Part shown: positions 1-10,672 of the stretch, one piece after another
How the letters are laid out: each line of letters opens with the position of its first letter
How positions within the stretch are numbered: the stretch's first letter is position 1
Source: Aquanectria penicillioides
Taxonomy: Eukaryota; Ascomycota; Sordariomycetes; Hypocreales; Nectriaceae
Assembly (NCBI GenBank): GCA_003415625.1
Contig: PYIU01000008.1
Span: 1,302,001 to 1,366,000, forward strand
DNA: 64,000 bases
Direction: 5' to 3'
Translations under genes and position numbers: made by a program
Notes under the pieces: model-generated
Database searches by the model: none
What the model saw: only the letters and a program-made list of their open reading frames with translations
What the model was told of the DNA's origin: nothing

Positions 1-2761
1 AATCATATTTAGTAACTACTTTATCCATACTCTATGTGTAAGGGATAACCACAATTGGGCGGGATTAAACCCTCAACCTTATATCGTTCCTCCGAGTGGC
101 AAGGAATTGTAAGAGTTGGCGTCGGTGTTGGGATTGCTGGTGTTGTTAGTGTTGGTCTTGACTGTGCATGTCGGTGACCAAGCAAGTAGCGGTAGGATTA
201 CTAACCTGACAAATTTAGAACTGTGGGGATCAATGATATGAGCAATTGGAGCCAAATATTAACCAGGCTGAAGGTATCAGACGCGGCTTTTCAGGACCTG
301 AGTCCAGCTTAGCGAGCTTACATGATACATTCCTATCATACCCTAAACAAAACACGATCTTCCGACGGCTTTATGCAACACTAAAATTAGCAGTATGCCC
401 CGCACACTTTAGAATAAGAATGAGAAATCTTAGGCGGAAGTTTCAATGCCACATTATGTGTTGTGGTCCAAGTAGGTTCACGTAAAGGAGTTGTAGGCAA
501 TGTAATCAACCAACCTGTTAACATGTAGAGCCAAGTGCAGCTGCAAAGTTTTAAAGTCCTTGTCATGCGCATGAACATTCTGATAAATAGTGAAGCAGAA
601 TGATGCAAATATGTTACCGATACACTAGAGATGCAATATAAAGAGAGGCAACTGAGTAATATATTCTTTAGATTGAGAATATTATAGATGGATTGTGAGG
701 CTGAATGTTAGATGTTAAAGGATAACTTATCCTGATGAGAAATCCTATTCCGCCATCATGATTCCATCATTACCAATGTCTTCGTGTCTCTCATTTCCTC
801 TCTATTGGAATGGTTGGCCAGTAGATGCCAAGGAACCGACAAGGACTTACTACTTGGATATTATCACACTCACCTTGACTTATTTTTTTCTCCCCTTAAC
901 TAGGGCTTAGTCGATCATTCATCATGCCCACCCGTCCCTCTCGGTCTATATACAAAATCAATATCCACAACCTAGGTTGGTAATGAGGCATTAGGAGGTA
1001 CGTATATTATCCAGGTTCCAGGGGTACGCTCTCGCCATCATCCACTCGTGTCTTCCAATGTCTCCCGCCACTTCCACAGAGGCCACAAAATGCAGGAACT
1101 ACTCTAATCACCAGACTAATGATAATACAGAATCAACGTTATAATTTCATGGCCGTGCATCTTACATAGAAAGTAATGTCTCATCTTTCCGGAATCTTGG
1201 CCTTGTTTCTTTTCCCCATCTTTAGTTGCTCTAGATATACATTTTGTATGAAGTCCATACTGCGCTCTGCTTCCCAGAACGCATCAAGACCCAAGTTGCC
1301 ACACTGAAGAAGACCCAAACGCATCGAATCACATCTGTGATGGTTGAGACTTTCTCTGTAGTTGATTTCAAGATCATCACCTAGCTATTGCCTTTCACAC
1401 AGAAACCCACCGCTTAGGATTGTCTTGAAGGTTGTTGTGCCCGTGGTTGATAAACTGGCAAATACGCAAGCACACATGCAACTTCTGAGCATGAGAACAG
1501 GCTGAAGCATATATTCCCAGTTATGCTGGGAATTGGTCTAGCTGTTGATCTCCGGGACAACTTTTCTGTCCCAATCATAGTGGGAATCTCGGGTGGCCTA
1601 GGCCTTGAGGATAACATGGATATCTGCAACGTCTGATAGTATTACTAAGTCTTAGAAGGAGATGATTGTGTCTAGAGACAATTCTGTCGTGGAATGTGAT
1701 GCTTTTTCTTTGTTGATCTTGTGTCTAGTGGCTGCTTGGGATTCGGAGGTGCTCGATTAATATAGTCATCGCTGTCAGTCCTGAAGAAGGTCACATAGAA
1801 TAACTACTAACATTTTGCTGGCATCTCATAATCTGAAACACGGGATGTATGGGAGCATTTGGAAAGGCTTGTAGAGGGGATTCCAGCTACAATTGGCCTG
1901 GATAGTGTCATTCGCGTAGTCGTTTATAATTACTTCCAGCTTTCGTAGTGATATACCTAGACACCATTCTCGCCTCACGGCCAAGGATTACCATATGTTA
2001 AAATGACAGATACTGTATTGTGACCCTGAATAGAAGCCAAGGTGGTGTTGACACCATTGGCGCAACGTGCAGTCGCACGAGTAGATTCTACTCAGTACCC
2101 CACAAAGCCACAGCACCGGTGGTGGTGGGGCATCTATGCTTGGGAGGTCAGCGGGGCCGCTTAAATTCGCTGGACATTGCTTGATCGACCACCAAGTAAT
2201 AAAAAGGACATATATCATGATTAATTTTAGGGTCTCTCGTGAATAATTCGAGGTTTTCCCTCTCTATTCTGGGTTCATGTCGAAGAGGAAAACGATGACT
2301 AGTGTCAAATTGACAATAGGTCCAATCGAGATCACCTAATAAATCAAGGTGCATACTCTCGCAACTAGACCCAGTAATCGTTGCTTTTCCTGTTGGATGA
2401 ATTATCTGGTGTTGCACAAAAGAAACCAGCCCCCGGTTTCACTTACGGAGGAATCAGCTTATATTCCTTCTGGTCATTATGGATTATGGACAATCGGCAC
2501 GGTCGACTTCACTTGATGAGCGACACACCAGTGCAGGGTAAGTTTCTTCCCAGCTCCGGCATGACCATGTTTTGCCGGTGATCTCCCGGGCCCAGAACTT
2601 TACATCCACGCCAGCCCACTATGACTTCGGCTCCACCTTGCCTCGCGAACATCTCGTCGGATCTCGTCGCAGCTCGTCGCACGGCGGAAATACCCTTGAC
2701 TCAATCTCTTCCCGAGTAGCGAGATATCGTGCTCAGGAAGGCATGCGCACAGGGAATTGAA
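1..2761. other. No supported gene
   Basis: Only short open frames occur here. None has a recognisable motif, a convincing start context or splice signals that extend it. Base composition is moderate and unlike the AT-rich block at the other end of the window. The last few hundred bases form the upstream region of mdm10. A remnant of a decayed gene cannot be excluded, but I see nothing that can be named. Confidence 0.5.
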
Positions 2762-4103
2762 ATGCGCGAGTTTATGGACTATGTCCACAGCGCCTTCTAC
2801 GAAGCTACTGGCTGGAACCGCGACAACTCGTATGCGGCTCTCAATTCGACCTCCGACGGTCAGAACCCCAGGCCACACGATTGCCTGAGTCTTTGCTGAT
2901 AGCCACGCTTCGACAGCCCTCCTTAACTTCCAGACGCCCCGTGGCCTGCGACTCACTCTCTCCGCGCTCGCGAGCCCGAACTTCGCGACATCATACCAGC
3001 TCGGTTCGGTCGGCATCGTCGATGGTTCCATCTCGTACCTATTCTCGTCTGTGCCACTCCGACTTCTCTTGACGCCGCAGTCAGAGACAATATCCCTCCC
3101 GGACCTCTTGCGCTCCTACCGGCCCCTTGCCGAGCTCCCTCGACGGACCGAACCATGCCTCCAGACCCCACAAGACAAACCTGAGTCGTCGCTCCTGTAC
3201 GGCCGATTATATCTACCCCAATCCCTGCTTGAAGCTTTGGTGGTAAGGCGATTCACGCCTGCGCTACAGATTCAGCTGAGCGCAGTATCGGGCCAGCACT
3301 TGAGAAATGGAGGCACGGTGCTGGGCCTGGCTCAATATGACGTGGGCAAGTATGCACTAGAGGGCCTCGCATCTTCCGACGGGGGCCTTTTGGGATTCAG
3401 AGGCGTGTACAATTTCGGAGGCGATGCGGATATGAACTCTCCACCATGTCCCACTGAAACAGGAAATGGTGAGAGGGAAAGGATCTATGGACGATTCAGT
3501 ACAGGTGGAGAATTCTATTACGGAACGCTGAACAAGTCGGGTGGGATCAGTCTAGGAACCAGGTTTGCGACACTGCCTTCGCATAAAGGGACGCCACTGT
3601 CCGCGACCCTTACCCTGAACCCCCTGATGGGTAATATCAGCGCCAGTTATGCGGTTGTGGCCGGTAAGCATTGTAGCCTGGCAACGCGGATGGAGTTCAA
3701 CGTATTCAGCTACGAGAGCGCCTGGGCAATCGGCATGGAGCTCTGGAGGAAACCGTTTGTGAGACCTGTTCTCGACGATGACGAGGACGCGGTCCCAAAA
3801 GATCGTCCCAAAGAGCGTAGCTTTCAAGCGAAATTGGAGTGGCGACTAGATGAGCCCGAGCCGGAGGTCAAGCTTCCTCCACCACCTCCTCCGCTGCCGC
3901 CGCAGCCCACGGAGGATGAGAAACCTGGCGAGGAGAGGTACGCCGGCGTGCTCAAAACAAGACTGGATCAGAACCTCAGAATCGGGGTTTTGTGGGAAGG
4001 GCGTGTCAAATCCCTCCTATTCAGTTTGGGGAGTGGAATCGACCTGAGGAAACTGGACAAGCCTTTCCGAACGCTTGGATTGGAAATTCAATTTTCGTCA
4101 TGA
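2762..4103 (+). CDS. mdm10: Mitochondrial distribution and morphology protein Mdm10 (outer-membrane beta-barrel)
   Basis: Two exons, 2762-2858 and 2917-4103, encode about 427 aa. The 58-nt intron has donor ggtcag and acceptor cgacag, and splicing restores the frame across codon 33. The N-terminus ([12 protein letters not shown], then a GWNRDNSY segment) and the first strands ([14 protein letters not shown]) match the strongly conserved start of Mdm10. The middle has alternating glycine and aromatic strands such as [15 protein letters not shown], and the C-terminus ends in a hydrophobic strand, as in porin-type barrels. A proline-rich loop ([11 protein letters not shown]) interrupts the last third, as in other filamentous fungi. 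Family knowledge: Mdm10 belongs to the ERMES endoplasmic reticulum-mitochondria tether and also joins the SAM complex in beta-barrel assembly. The ATG at 2762 is preferred because the conserved N-terminus starts exactly there. Confidence 0.96.
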
Positions 4104-4320
4104 ACACCCCCTGTCGACAGCGAATTTTCAACTTCAGGACAGATGTGATACCTCTGGCTGACAACGGTTGTATTGGTCGAGTCGGACCGTCGACGCTGGC
4201 GCAACTTTGCAAAAGAACTACTAGGATTAGCACTGGGGGCAACCAAGTACATGAGAAGTGCCAGCTGACAGCGAAACGAGGCGCTGACACCACGGGCGGG
4301 ACGATCCACCACGGTCAAGG

Positions 4321-4349
4321 CCTACGCCTACGCCTACGCCTACGCCTAC
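4321..4349. repeat. CCTACG hexanucleotide tandem repeat
   Basis: Four consecutive CCTACG units followed by a partial CCTAC. It lies in non-coding DNA 3' of mdm10 and is a plausible length-variable marker. Confidence 0.9.
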
Positions 4350-4467
4350 TATGCCGATGGGAGCAATGCTGCCCGTTAGTATTAATCAGGTGTCGACAGC
4401 CAGCAGTGGGGGCACATCCGGAGCCGACTACCTTGTCCGGAATTTAGTGCTCCAAGCTGCTGGCGTA

Positions 4468-4483
4468 TCTGTCTGTCTGTCTG
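4468..4483. repeat. TCTG tetranucleotide repeat, four units
   Basis: Four exact TCTG units in intergenic DNA. Confidence 0.85.
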
Positions 4484-5090
4484 GGAATGGCAAAGGGTGG
4501 GTTTAAGCATGAGAAAAAACATGTCACAGGCGTTGGTGTTGTTGCAAGGAGCAATTTTGGGCTTGTACGATTTAGACTGGAGAGAAGATCATCTGCATAG
4601 GGCGTATTTGAATTTTACTGGACGGCTTGGAAAGAAAAGCCGCATCAACTAGGTCCATGTTTGTCGACCAAAGTGGTTCATTCTCCTGATTCTGCTTGGG
4701 GCCTGCGATGGGTCGGCGTCCTCGTCATCTCGGAGATGATCACATCTCGGTCAGTGGTTGAGGATGTGACACTTACACGGCGACGATGAGGTCAAGCGTG
4801 CGAATGGAAGCAAACCGGTCTGACTAGCGCCTCAGAAGTTGGGCGGGCTGGTGCCAAGCGATGGGAGGTGTGGTGGATGATGCCGCGAGATCCGAGGGGT
4901 GGTGTTTCGCGAGCTGACCATGCGTGCGAGGATTGACTGATGGCGATGCAGAGCGATGGGCCATGAGAACCTTGATGGCCTCGAAGCCTCGCTCCCCTCC
5001 CACGCGCTTGTGGCTGGTGAGCCGCGGGATGGACGGGGCACCGTTGGCCAATGAGGGCGCGAGAATGTCGACTGACCCGTCCAAAAGGGA

Positions 5091-5116
5091 GGCTCTGAGA
5101 GGCTCTGAGAGGCTCT
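5091..5116. repeat. 10-bp tandem repeat GGCTCTGAGA
   Basis: Two full GGCTCTGAGA units plus a third partial GGCTCT, in intergenic DNA. Confidence 0.85.
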
Positions 5117-7109
5117 TTGGGTGGGGTTTTGTCGTGGGGGGTGTGGGTGAAAGGGGTGGGCCGGTCATTGACGCCACACTCTGTGTCTGTGTGTGTGGAG
5201 GGCCAACTTCACTTGGTCGTACTATGGATGTGCTGTTATCCATGTGTACGGAGTACTATGTAAGGAGCACGGGGAAATGGGGTTTGCGGAGCCCACACCG
5301 GTGAAAGGGAAGAGGGGAACGCCAGGGAGCCCCGGGGAGCCACGTTGGGACTGAGGGGAAGTGAGCGAATACTGTCGACAAAAGTCGTGAGAGGAAAACG
5401 GCCAACGCCACAGCCACGGAAACAGTTGTTTGTTGCTGGGCAATGAATCAAAACCGGCATGTCTCGACAACCAAGACACATCCACATCCACACCACACTC
5501 GTCCGAACACTTCCCATGTAGGTCCTGCGTATACCATGCATAGCCGTACGTCACACACACATCTACCGGTACCGGTGCGCTTTACATCGCAGAGTCAATA
5601 GTTAAGCTCACTTTTCATGTCACGCCGGCTCTCATATCACAACCCTCACGTCCCTCAGCGCCCATCAAGGTCGTCACCAGCCACACTGGTCAAAGTTCCC
5701 TGAGCGCCAATCCACGAATGATACGCAATCGTGTTGCAGGGCCCTGCCTGCGCGGCGGGGATTCCCTGTCGAGCCCAGGCCATCAAGGTCCTCACCTTAA
5801 TCTGACCCACCCGGACCTTGGCCAATCCGGGCCCGCTGCCTGGCTCCCTTTATCCCGCTCCTCTGTTTTTCGGCGTTTCCCACCAGACGCTGTAGGCTTC
5901 ACCATCAGAGTTTGCAGGAATGGAAAATCGTCCCTAACTGTAGTTTGTAGCTTTATTTCTCGATCTTAACGGGGCGGGGAAGAGAGGGGTGTGTGAAAAA
6001 AAAAACCCCTTTTCTCTTTTCTGGCTGAAAAAAAGCGTGGTCGTTGTAGAAGTTCGCTCCCATCCCCTTGGAAATACCCTCGCAAAAAGCCCACCACCAC
6101 ACGATACACATACGGATACCTACTCCGCTACCGCCCCCCAGTCCCGTCCGATTGAACTTGTATTTGCAAGGTTTATGCGACGGTCCGAGCAGGGAAAGCC
6201 CCACGCGCCACCGATTTGGGAGGCTCGCCAATCCAAGGGCCTTTCTTTTGTTCTCGTCTCCTCCTACATTCACTTCTCTTCAACTTACCACTAAACACTG
6301 CTGCTGCCAAAGACGGGTCAACAAGGGTTCATCCTCCTTCTTCCCACCCCCACGGCCCACGATCCTCTCTTCTCCTCACTTCTCCTCCTCCTCACGCACC
6401 CCGTTACGTTTCGTTTTTGGATCCGACGCCGTCTGACACATTACCCATCTTCCCCCCTGCTTGTCTCTCTCCCAGAAGCCGCCGTTTTTAGCCTCTCCAT
6501 CAACAAACCATTCACATCCCGTTTTCCCTGTCTTAGGACCAACGCCGTGACGACGCCAACGCTCGCTGCACCCCTCCGGCTTGTCTAGCATTGTCCAGAC
6601 CCCCAGCAGCTAACCTTGAACACACACCAGCTGCCCCTCGGCCGGTTGCGCGGCACTCTGCCCACTTCCTTATAATAAGTCTCTGTCCCGCCGCCATCAA
6701 GGTGTCTTACCTGGACGAACTGTTCATCGCCTTCGGAGATAACTATCCCTTGATCGCTGAGCTACCCCATCCTCGGGGAATATAAGACTGTCGCCGCTTC
6801 GCTGCAGAGCCAAGACGATCTCCTGCAAGTGGCACAGACTTCAACCAAGCGCCTCCCGCCTTCGCTCGTTCTTGGCCTTCTTGACCGTCTTGGCGTTTGA
6901 TCGACCTCTTGCCTCATACAGCACCTTGAGCTTGCTGTGATTCCACATTGGAGAATAGTCCTCTTCTGACACCTTGGCACTCCAAGACATCCTGGCCCTT
7001 GCAGCTCCTCTTCGGTTGCCAGTTCTATAAAACAAGGCAAACCTTCTCCCGAGGACACCAGATATACTCTCTTGAACATCACACTCACAACAACCTCACC
7101 GACACCACC

Positions 7110-8135
7110 ATGTCAGACTCATTAGATGCCTGCAGCGGCGATGCCGTCGACGTCAGCAACCGCGGCCTTCGAATCGGCGCCATCTTCATCATCATGGCCT
7201 CTTCCGGCCTCGGCGCCCTCGCCCCCATCATGCTCGCCCGTCAGAGCAAGATCCCCGTTCCCAAGTTCATTTTCTTCATTTGCAAGTTCATTGGTACGGG
7301 TGTTATTATCGCAACAGCCTTCATGCACTTGTTGGCCCCCGCCATCGACAACCTGACCGATGATTGTCTTGCTGACCAGATGGGCGGCTACGACTGGGCC
7401 GAGTGCATCGCCCTCATGACCGTCATGGTCATGTTCTTTGTTGAGATGCTGGCCATGAGACTGGCCAAGGATGATGATGATCACAGCCACAGCCACGGCG
7501 ACAAGAAGTTCGAACTCGACCCTGCCATGGACGTCGTCGCCTCCAAGAGACAAGACTCTCAGACTGACATTGAGCGTGATGGAAATGGACTTGCCCCTGG
7601 CGGGGAGGAGCACCTTGCGCACCGTCGGGAGCACAAGGAGGGCGACTCTGGAAGCCTCAGTGGCCAGCTTCTCTCTATCTTCATCCTTGAGTTCGGTGTC
7701 GTGTTCCACAGTATCTTCATCGGTCTCACCCTTGGGACTACCGAGGACCTTGTGGTTCTCCTTATCGTCCTCGTGTTCCACCAGCTCTTCGAGGGTCTTG
7801 GTCTTGGATCTCGTCTGGCCGTCGCCCCTTGGCCCGAAAACAAGAAGTGGATGCCCTACCTCCTCGGTTCCATCTTCGCCCTCGCTACTCCTGTCGGCGT
7901 CGCTGCTGGTATTGGCGCCAAGCCCAACAATGCCAACACCCAGAAGCTCGTCAACGGTATCTTTGACGCCATCAGCGCCGGTATTTTGATGTATACTGGC
8001 TTAGTCGAGCTTCTCGCTCACGAGTTTATGTTCAACCCCTACATGCGAAAAGCTCCTCTCAAGACGCTCCTGTTGGCGTTTGGTTGCGTTGCCTTTGGTG
8101 TGACGGTGATGGCTGTCATTGCCAAGTGGGCGTAA
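7110..8135 (+). CDS. ZIP-family zinc/iron transporter
   Basis: Intronless, 341 aa. The ATG at 7110 follows a CACCACC leader. An in-frame extension upstream is not protein-like, so this start is chosen. The hydrophobic profile fits eight membrane helices: about 20-44, 50-76, 95-118, a long cytoplasmic loop, then 184-208, 211-238, 247-270, 280-305 and 318-340. The loop carries a histidine-rich metal-binding stretch at 125-129 (HSHSH). Helix IV has H200 in HSIFIGL and helix V has H224 in HQLFEGLGLGSR, the two ZIP signature motifs that line the metal path. Family knowledge: ZIP proteins import Zn(II), sometimes Fe(II), into the cytoplasm. The fungal Zrt1/Zrt2 type sits in the plasma membrane and is induced by zinc shortage. 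No zinc-responsive element was recognised upstream. Confidence 0.95.
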   Translation: MSDSLDACSGDAVDVSNRGLRIGAIFIIMASSGLGALAPIMLARQSKIPVPKFIFFICKFIGTGVIIATAFMHLLAPAIDNLTDDCLADQMGGYDWAECIALMTVMVMFFVEMLAMRLAKDDDDHSHSHGDKKFELDPAMDVVASKRQDSQTDIERDGNGLAPGGEEHLAHRREHKEGDSGSLSGQLLSIFILEFGVVFHSIFIGLTLGTTEDLVVLLIVLVFHQLFEGLGLGSRLAVAPWPENKKWMPYLLGSIFALATPVGVAAGIGAKPNNANTQKLVNGIFDAISAGILMYTGLVELLAHEFMFNPYMRKAPLKTLLLAFGCVAFGVTVMAVIAKWA

Positions 8136-8918
8136 AAAATCGGTGATTGAATACATTTCTAATGGTCAATTTGGAATCATCTTCTGGTTCGGACGACTAG
8201 ATTATGCGGATATGCAAATCGTTCTTTTCTTCTTGTAATGCTATAGACTGCTTGCTCATCAATGATACCACGTCTGCTTGCATTGGCTCTCATTTTTTTG
8301 ATAATACTTGACTAGACACGACTCTTGGCAATAGATTCATGAGCCCATTTTGGGATTTAAAGTTCGTTTCATGTGCCTGAATTATGTGCGTTTGCGTCGT
8401 TAGGGGTTTGATGATGCATTGGTTCCTGATGACATGTCGTGGATCAGCCCACGCCGCAAAGAGCTGCACCAAGGGAGCAAGGGTTTTCTCGTTGGCCTCA
8501 AGCAGAACTAAATGGTTCCCCAAGCGGAATCGGAAATGAATAAGCTGGTTGAATGCTGCCGGAGAGGGGTACTTGGTGCGACCATCTCGCCTATCGAGAA
8601 CGTTAAGCTTCCTAGTTCGACATCAACGGGAGTGCTTATTTCTGAATCCGCTATGAAGCCTGCTGAGCAAATTCCGGACCCACTTTGTGATACACAGTAT
8701 TTCGTACAGTTCAAACAATATTGCACAGTATAGTTTGCACAGTGCTTAGTCACCCGAGCTGTGTTCCCCGCTAGGGCCACAAACCCTATCCCGAAAAAAA
8801 GTTCACCAATTCGAGACCCTAATCGCAACACCACGATTCGAGCTTTGCAACCGTCACGCTTCGACAATCCATCAACCCAACCCAACACCCTCCCCTTCCT
8901 CCCAACAATACCGCAAAA
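8136..8918. other. Intergenic region between ZIP gene and eS19 gene
   Basis: No gene supported. The first 300 bases are the 3' flank of the transporter gene. The last 250 bases are the promoter and leader of the ribosomal protein gene. Confidence 0.6.
8771..8788. promoter_or_regulatory. Inverted telobox-like pair in ribosomal protein promoter
   Basis: CTAGGG at 8771-8776 and AAACCCTA at 8781-8788 are telomere-repeat-like half sites in opposite orientation, about 130 bp before the eS19 start codon. AACCCTA elements are common in fungal ribosomal protein promoters. Function at this site is inferred. Confidence 0.45.
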
Positions 8919-9728
8919 ATGGCCGGCGGAGTCACCGTTCGCGATGTCGATGTAGGTTCACCCTGAAAAACAAAAAAAAAAAAAAAAAGAAATCGAAACA
9001 CCGACTGCGAACCCTCGACGACTTCGCAACACAATCTTCCAAAATACCACTGCCGCAATGAGGGCGCTGTCGCAGCGCGTTGAGGCTTAAAACTGACACG
9101 CTGCGATCGGCCGCTGAGAATTTGCTGGCGATCAGTGAGAAAATGGGATTGAGGAGCAGGCGCGAGGGGGTCGAAAGACTTCTGACGACGGAATCATGCT
9201 AATGGGTCTCTGGTTGCCAGGCGCAAAAGTTCATCACTGCCTACGCTGCTTTCTTGAAGCGTCAGGGCAAGCTCCCCATTCCTGGTATGGAACAGACCTT
9301 CCCCCTCTTGGCTTTGCCGTGTGTGAATTGAATATTGGGATGATTTGCTAACGCCGCATCCCCCACCAGGTTGGGTTGACACTGTCAAGACCGGTCCCGC
9401 CAAGGAGCTTCCTCCCCAGGACATTGACTGGTTCTACGTCCGCGCTGCCTCCATCGCCCGCCACGTCTACCTCCGCAAGACCGTCGGTGTTGGCCGTCTC
9501 CGCCGCGTCCACGGAACCGCCAAGAACCGTGGTAACGCCCCCTCCCACCACGTCGATGCCTCCGGCTCTGTCGACCGCAAGGTCATGCAGGCTCTCGAGA
9601 AGATCGGTGTCCTTGAGCAGGACGAGGACAAGGGTGGCCGCCGCATCACCCAGGCCGGTCAGCGTGATTTGGACCGAATTGCCCAGACCACCGCTGAGGC
9701 CGAGGAGGAGGATGAGGATGACGAGTAA
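8919..9728 (+). CDS. rps19: 40S ribosomal protein eS19 (S19)
   Basis: Three exons, 8919-8951, 9221-9284 and 9370-9728, encode 151 aa. The tiny first exon codes for MAGGVTVRDVD. The 269-nt first intron contains a run of about 18 A residues. The second intron (85 nt) splits a glycine codon in PIPGWVD. Conserved S19e blocks are all present: KFITAYAAFLKRQGK, WFYVRAASIARHVYLRK, VGVGRLRRVHG, and the C-terminal RKVMQALEKIGVLEQ followed by a glycine/arginine turn (GGRRIT). The protein ends in an acidic EEEDEDDE tail. Role: component of the small ribosomal subunit head, required for maturation of the 3' end of 18S rRNA. A first intron close to the start codon is typical of fungal ribosomal protein genes. 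Confidence 0.97.
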
Positions 9729-9865
9729 AAAACTGGCGGGTTGCACATGGAATTTGGGCGTACGGTCATAGAATTTTGTCATGTATGAATGAGATTCCCC
9801 CGACATTGGGTCATTCGGTTTGCCAATTTGGACCCGTCCAATTTTGTCGATTCACATTGTGTGTC

Positions 9866-10458
9866 CTACTCGTGTCCATACTCGTCATAGCCATGATGAT
9901 GTGCCGTTCCCGTGCCATCCTTAAACCTGGAAGCCCTTGAAGAGTCATTGCTGTCTCAGAATTGGTCGGCAACTGATGTAATCGACTGTAATGCGTCCAA
10001 CTGCAACTAGCGTTTGGAGAATCTTCTTGCATCCCTCCAATCAGACCCGTGACTACCCCGGTCAGTGAGCCTGCTGCGTTTCCAAACGCCTGCCCGGCAT
10101 TCAACCCTCTCAATTGTTTCTTTAGCTTTGTGAGATTTGTTTCATTTCTTGCATCTTCATGCGCCTTCGCCAATATCCGTTGATCACTCGTTCCAACCCC
10201 AAGTTACCAGCCCAGTGGTCTCCTCGTGGCGACACTTGGATCACACCTCATGCTTAAAACTTTCTTTCGAGCCTTCTATCATGTAACTTACCTTTTCGAC
10301 GGCGTCAACTCTCCCCAGGCAACCTGCCTTTGGAGGTGTGATTCGGGCTCGCGCGGTTGCCGCAGGTGGTTGCAGAGAGGAGTGAAAGTGTCCCTGCTCG
10401 TAAGTGCATATTCTCCGAGCTGCACATGGGCTTGCGAAGGCTCACACAACTCGAACAT
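9866..10458 (-). CDS. Possible small hypothetical protein, multi-exon; model uncertain
   Basis: An open frame on the minus strand reads SDQRILAKAHEDARNE, then a basic helix (LTKLKKQLRGLNAGQ) and a glycine-rich stretch (GSLTGVVTGLIGG). It looks protein-like and starts just after an acceptor (acgag, exon from 10186). Upstream, a good donor (gtaagt, exon end 10292) closes an exon open from an ATG at 10458, and the phases fit. At the 3' end the frame runs to 9811. A shifted frame ends better, in a HHHGYDEYGHE-like tail with its stop at 9866-9868, which would need another intron whose donor I could not fix. No family recognised. The putative start lies about 200 bp from the divergent gene at 10673. 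Confidence 0.33.
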
Positions 10459-10672
10459 TTGTAGGAAGCCAAGACCCTAAGGGTATGATAAAAGTCGAAA
10501 ATTCATTCGTATCAGTATTTGTATGCGCCATCTTTAGGCCTAATGGGCGCTACGAGGTATATTTTACGTTTTGCTCCAAGGTTCCAACACGACTCATTCT
10601 CATCCAGTATCTCGTACACGAAACGCTGTCGAGATTCATAGCGGCGGATTTAGCCATATATTTCTTACCATC

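Larger units (their letters stand above)
4104..7109. other. Intergenic region and long pyrimidine-rich leader of the ZIP transporter gene
   Basis: No gene is supported. Short open frames here (for example around 4924-5304) lack motifs. The stretch holds several microsatellite-like repeats, listed separately, and from about 6,290 a strongly C/T-rich sequence typical of fungal promoters and transcribed leaders. The palindrome ACCGGTACCGGT lies at 5565-5576. The segment just before 7110 (caacctcaccgacaccacc) is a normal fungal leader. Confidence 0.6.

Noticed and set aside
1414..2417. Short frames on the minus strand as genes
   Set aside because: No start context, splice support or recognisable motif.
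4924..5304. 126-codon open frame upstream of the ZIP gene
   Set aside because: Composition-driven, contains a simple-sequence stretch and the 10-bp repeat, no domain, and a competing frame on the other strand.
7122..7781. 219-codon minus-strand frame in the ZIP gene
   Set aside because: Antisense shadow of a conserved transporter with intact family motifs.
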